A DNA stretch of 6,906 bases, from the NCBI GenBank assembly GCA_002391565.1, contig DGFH01000062.1, positions 1-6,906 on the forward strand. Reading direction: 5' to 3'. Of the stretch, positions 6,669-6,906 are shown in pieces. Under the pieces are notes generated by a model, which saw only the letters and a list, made by a program, of their open reading frames with translations, ran no database searches and was not told the DNA's origin. Positions within the stretch are counted from its first letter, which is position 1. The number at the start of each line of letters is the position of its first letter. The stretch is from Anaerolineales bacterium UBA3905. GTDB lineage: Bacteria; Chloroflexota; Anaerolineae; Caldilineales; Caldilineaceae. The translations under genes were made by a program, and so were the position numbers.

Positions 6669-6743
6669 TCAGCCAAAGTGTATGGCGCTCAGGCAAAGCT
6701 TGCCGACCTGAAGACTGGTCTTGCCAGGTTTGCGATATTGCAT
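6669..6743 (-). pseudogene. Truncated N-terminus of an aldo/keto reductase
   Basis: A strong Shine-Dalgarno and ATG start a 24-codon frame reading MQYRKPGKTSLQV then GKLCLSAIHFG and a TGA. This is the typical opening of NAD(P)H-dependent aldo/keto reductases (consensus from memory: MQYRxLGxTGLxVSxLCLGTMxFG), the beta-hairpin and first barrel strand of a protein of about 320 residues. Several consensus positions are changed (Leu to Pro, Gly to Ser, TM to AI), which suggests decay. After the TGA, often Trp in homologues, the same frame reads TTNEEDI, still reductase-like, and then enters the fucosidase ATG at 6647. Catalytic Asp, Tyr, Lys and His are all absent, so no enzyme can be made. It could be a dead relic left by a deletion or insertion, or a short leader frame kept because it delivers ribosomes to the fucosidase 21 bases further on. 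Confidence 0.75.
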
Positions 6744-6747
6744 TCTT

Positions 6748-6754
6748 CCTCCTT
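6748..6754 (-). promoter_or_regulatory. Near-perfect Shine-Dalgarno of the reductase remnant
   Basis: Minus-strand AAGGAGG stands four bases before ATG 6743. It is the strongest ribosome site in the window although it now serves only a 24-codon frame. Confidence 0.75.
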
Positions 6755-6768
6755 ATGGTAAATGATGA

Positions 6769-6906
6769 TTAGTGACGTACGACTAAAGGCTGTCGTCGCG
6801 GTTCGCGCACCCATCGCAAGAGCAGCGCGCCCCCTGTGGCGGCCACTACAGCCGCCACGCCCAAAAGCACAGGAAAACCCGCCACTGTCGCCAGCCAGCC
6901 GCCCAG
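6769..6906 (-). CDS. MFS transporter, C-terminal end (cut by window edge)
   Basis: The frame enters from the right edge and ends at TAA (6769-6771), giving the last 45 residues. GGWLATVAGFPVLLGVAAVV followed by AATGGALLL is a Gly/Ala-rich hydrophobic helix. It is followed by RWVREPRRQ, a basic cytoplasmic tail. A last helix ending in R-x-V-R-E-P-R is typical of 12-helix major facilitator permeases, where it would be helix 12. The substrate cannot be read from this fragment. The stop lies 25 bases before the reductase remnant and 121 bases before the fucosidase start on the same strand, so import of a fucosylated sugar or glycoside is a reasonable inference. Another polytopic membrane protein is possible. 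Confidence 0.7.
   Translation of the reverse strand: MGGWLATVAGFPVLLGVAAVVAATGGALLLRWVREPRRQPLVVRH

Overview
The window looks like part of a bacterial chromosome with fairly high GC. It most plausibly comes from a Chloroflexota member (Roseiflexus/Kouleothrix-like). That guess is inference: it rests on a large secreted Kelch-repeat protein ending in a short Y-L-P-V-V-M-R tail of the kind I associate with exported Chloroflexota proteins, on two GH29 fucosidases, and on a type III restriction/helicase-like protein. No marker gene is present to fix the taxonomy.

Layout: (a) 1-741, minus strand, the first 247 codons of a superfamily II helicase / type III restriction (Res)-like protein, cut by the left edge. 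(b) 742-1211, a divergent intergenic region with several small dyads and no convincing gene. (c) 1212-3695, plus strand, a secreted, cysteine-free, 14-repeat Kelch beta-propeller protein of 827 residues. (d) 3705-5147 and 5253-6647, minus strand, two tandem, clearly different GH29 alpha-L-fucosidases without signal peptides. (e) 6669-6743, minus strand, a 24-codon remnant of the N-terminus of an aldo/keto reductase. Its in-frame continuation runs to the start codon of the upstream fucosidase. (f) 6769-6906, minus strand, the last 45 residues of a major facilitator (MFS) transporter, cut by the right edge.

The minus-strand genes at the right (MFS transporter, reductase remnant, fucosidase, fucosidase) have operon-like spacing. 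They fit a unit that imports fucosylated saccharides or glycosides and removes L-fucose in the cytoplasm. The Kelch gene converges on this unit with only 9 bp between stop codons, and is divergent from the restriction-like gene.

The most unusual point is the reductase remnant. It keeps a near-ideal Shine-Dalgarno and start codon, stops at a TGA where family members I recall often have Trp, and then stays recognisable in frame until it meets the fucosidase ATG. The fucosidase ribosome-binding site is therefore apparently made from old reductase codons. I see no CRISPR array, tRNA, rRNA or insertion sequence.
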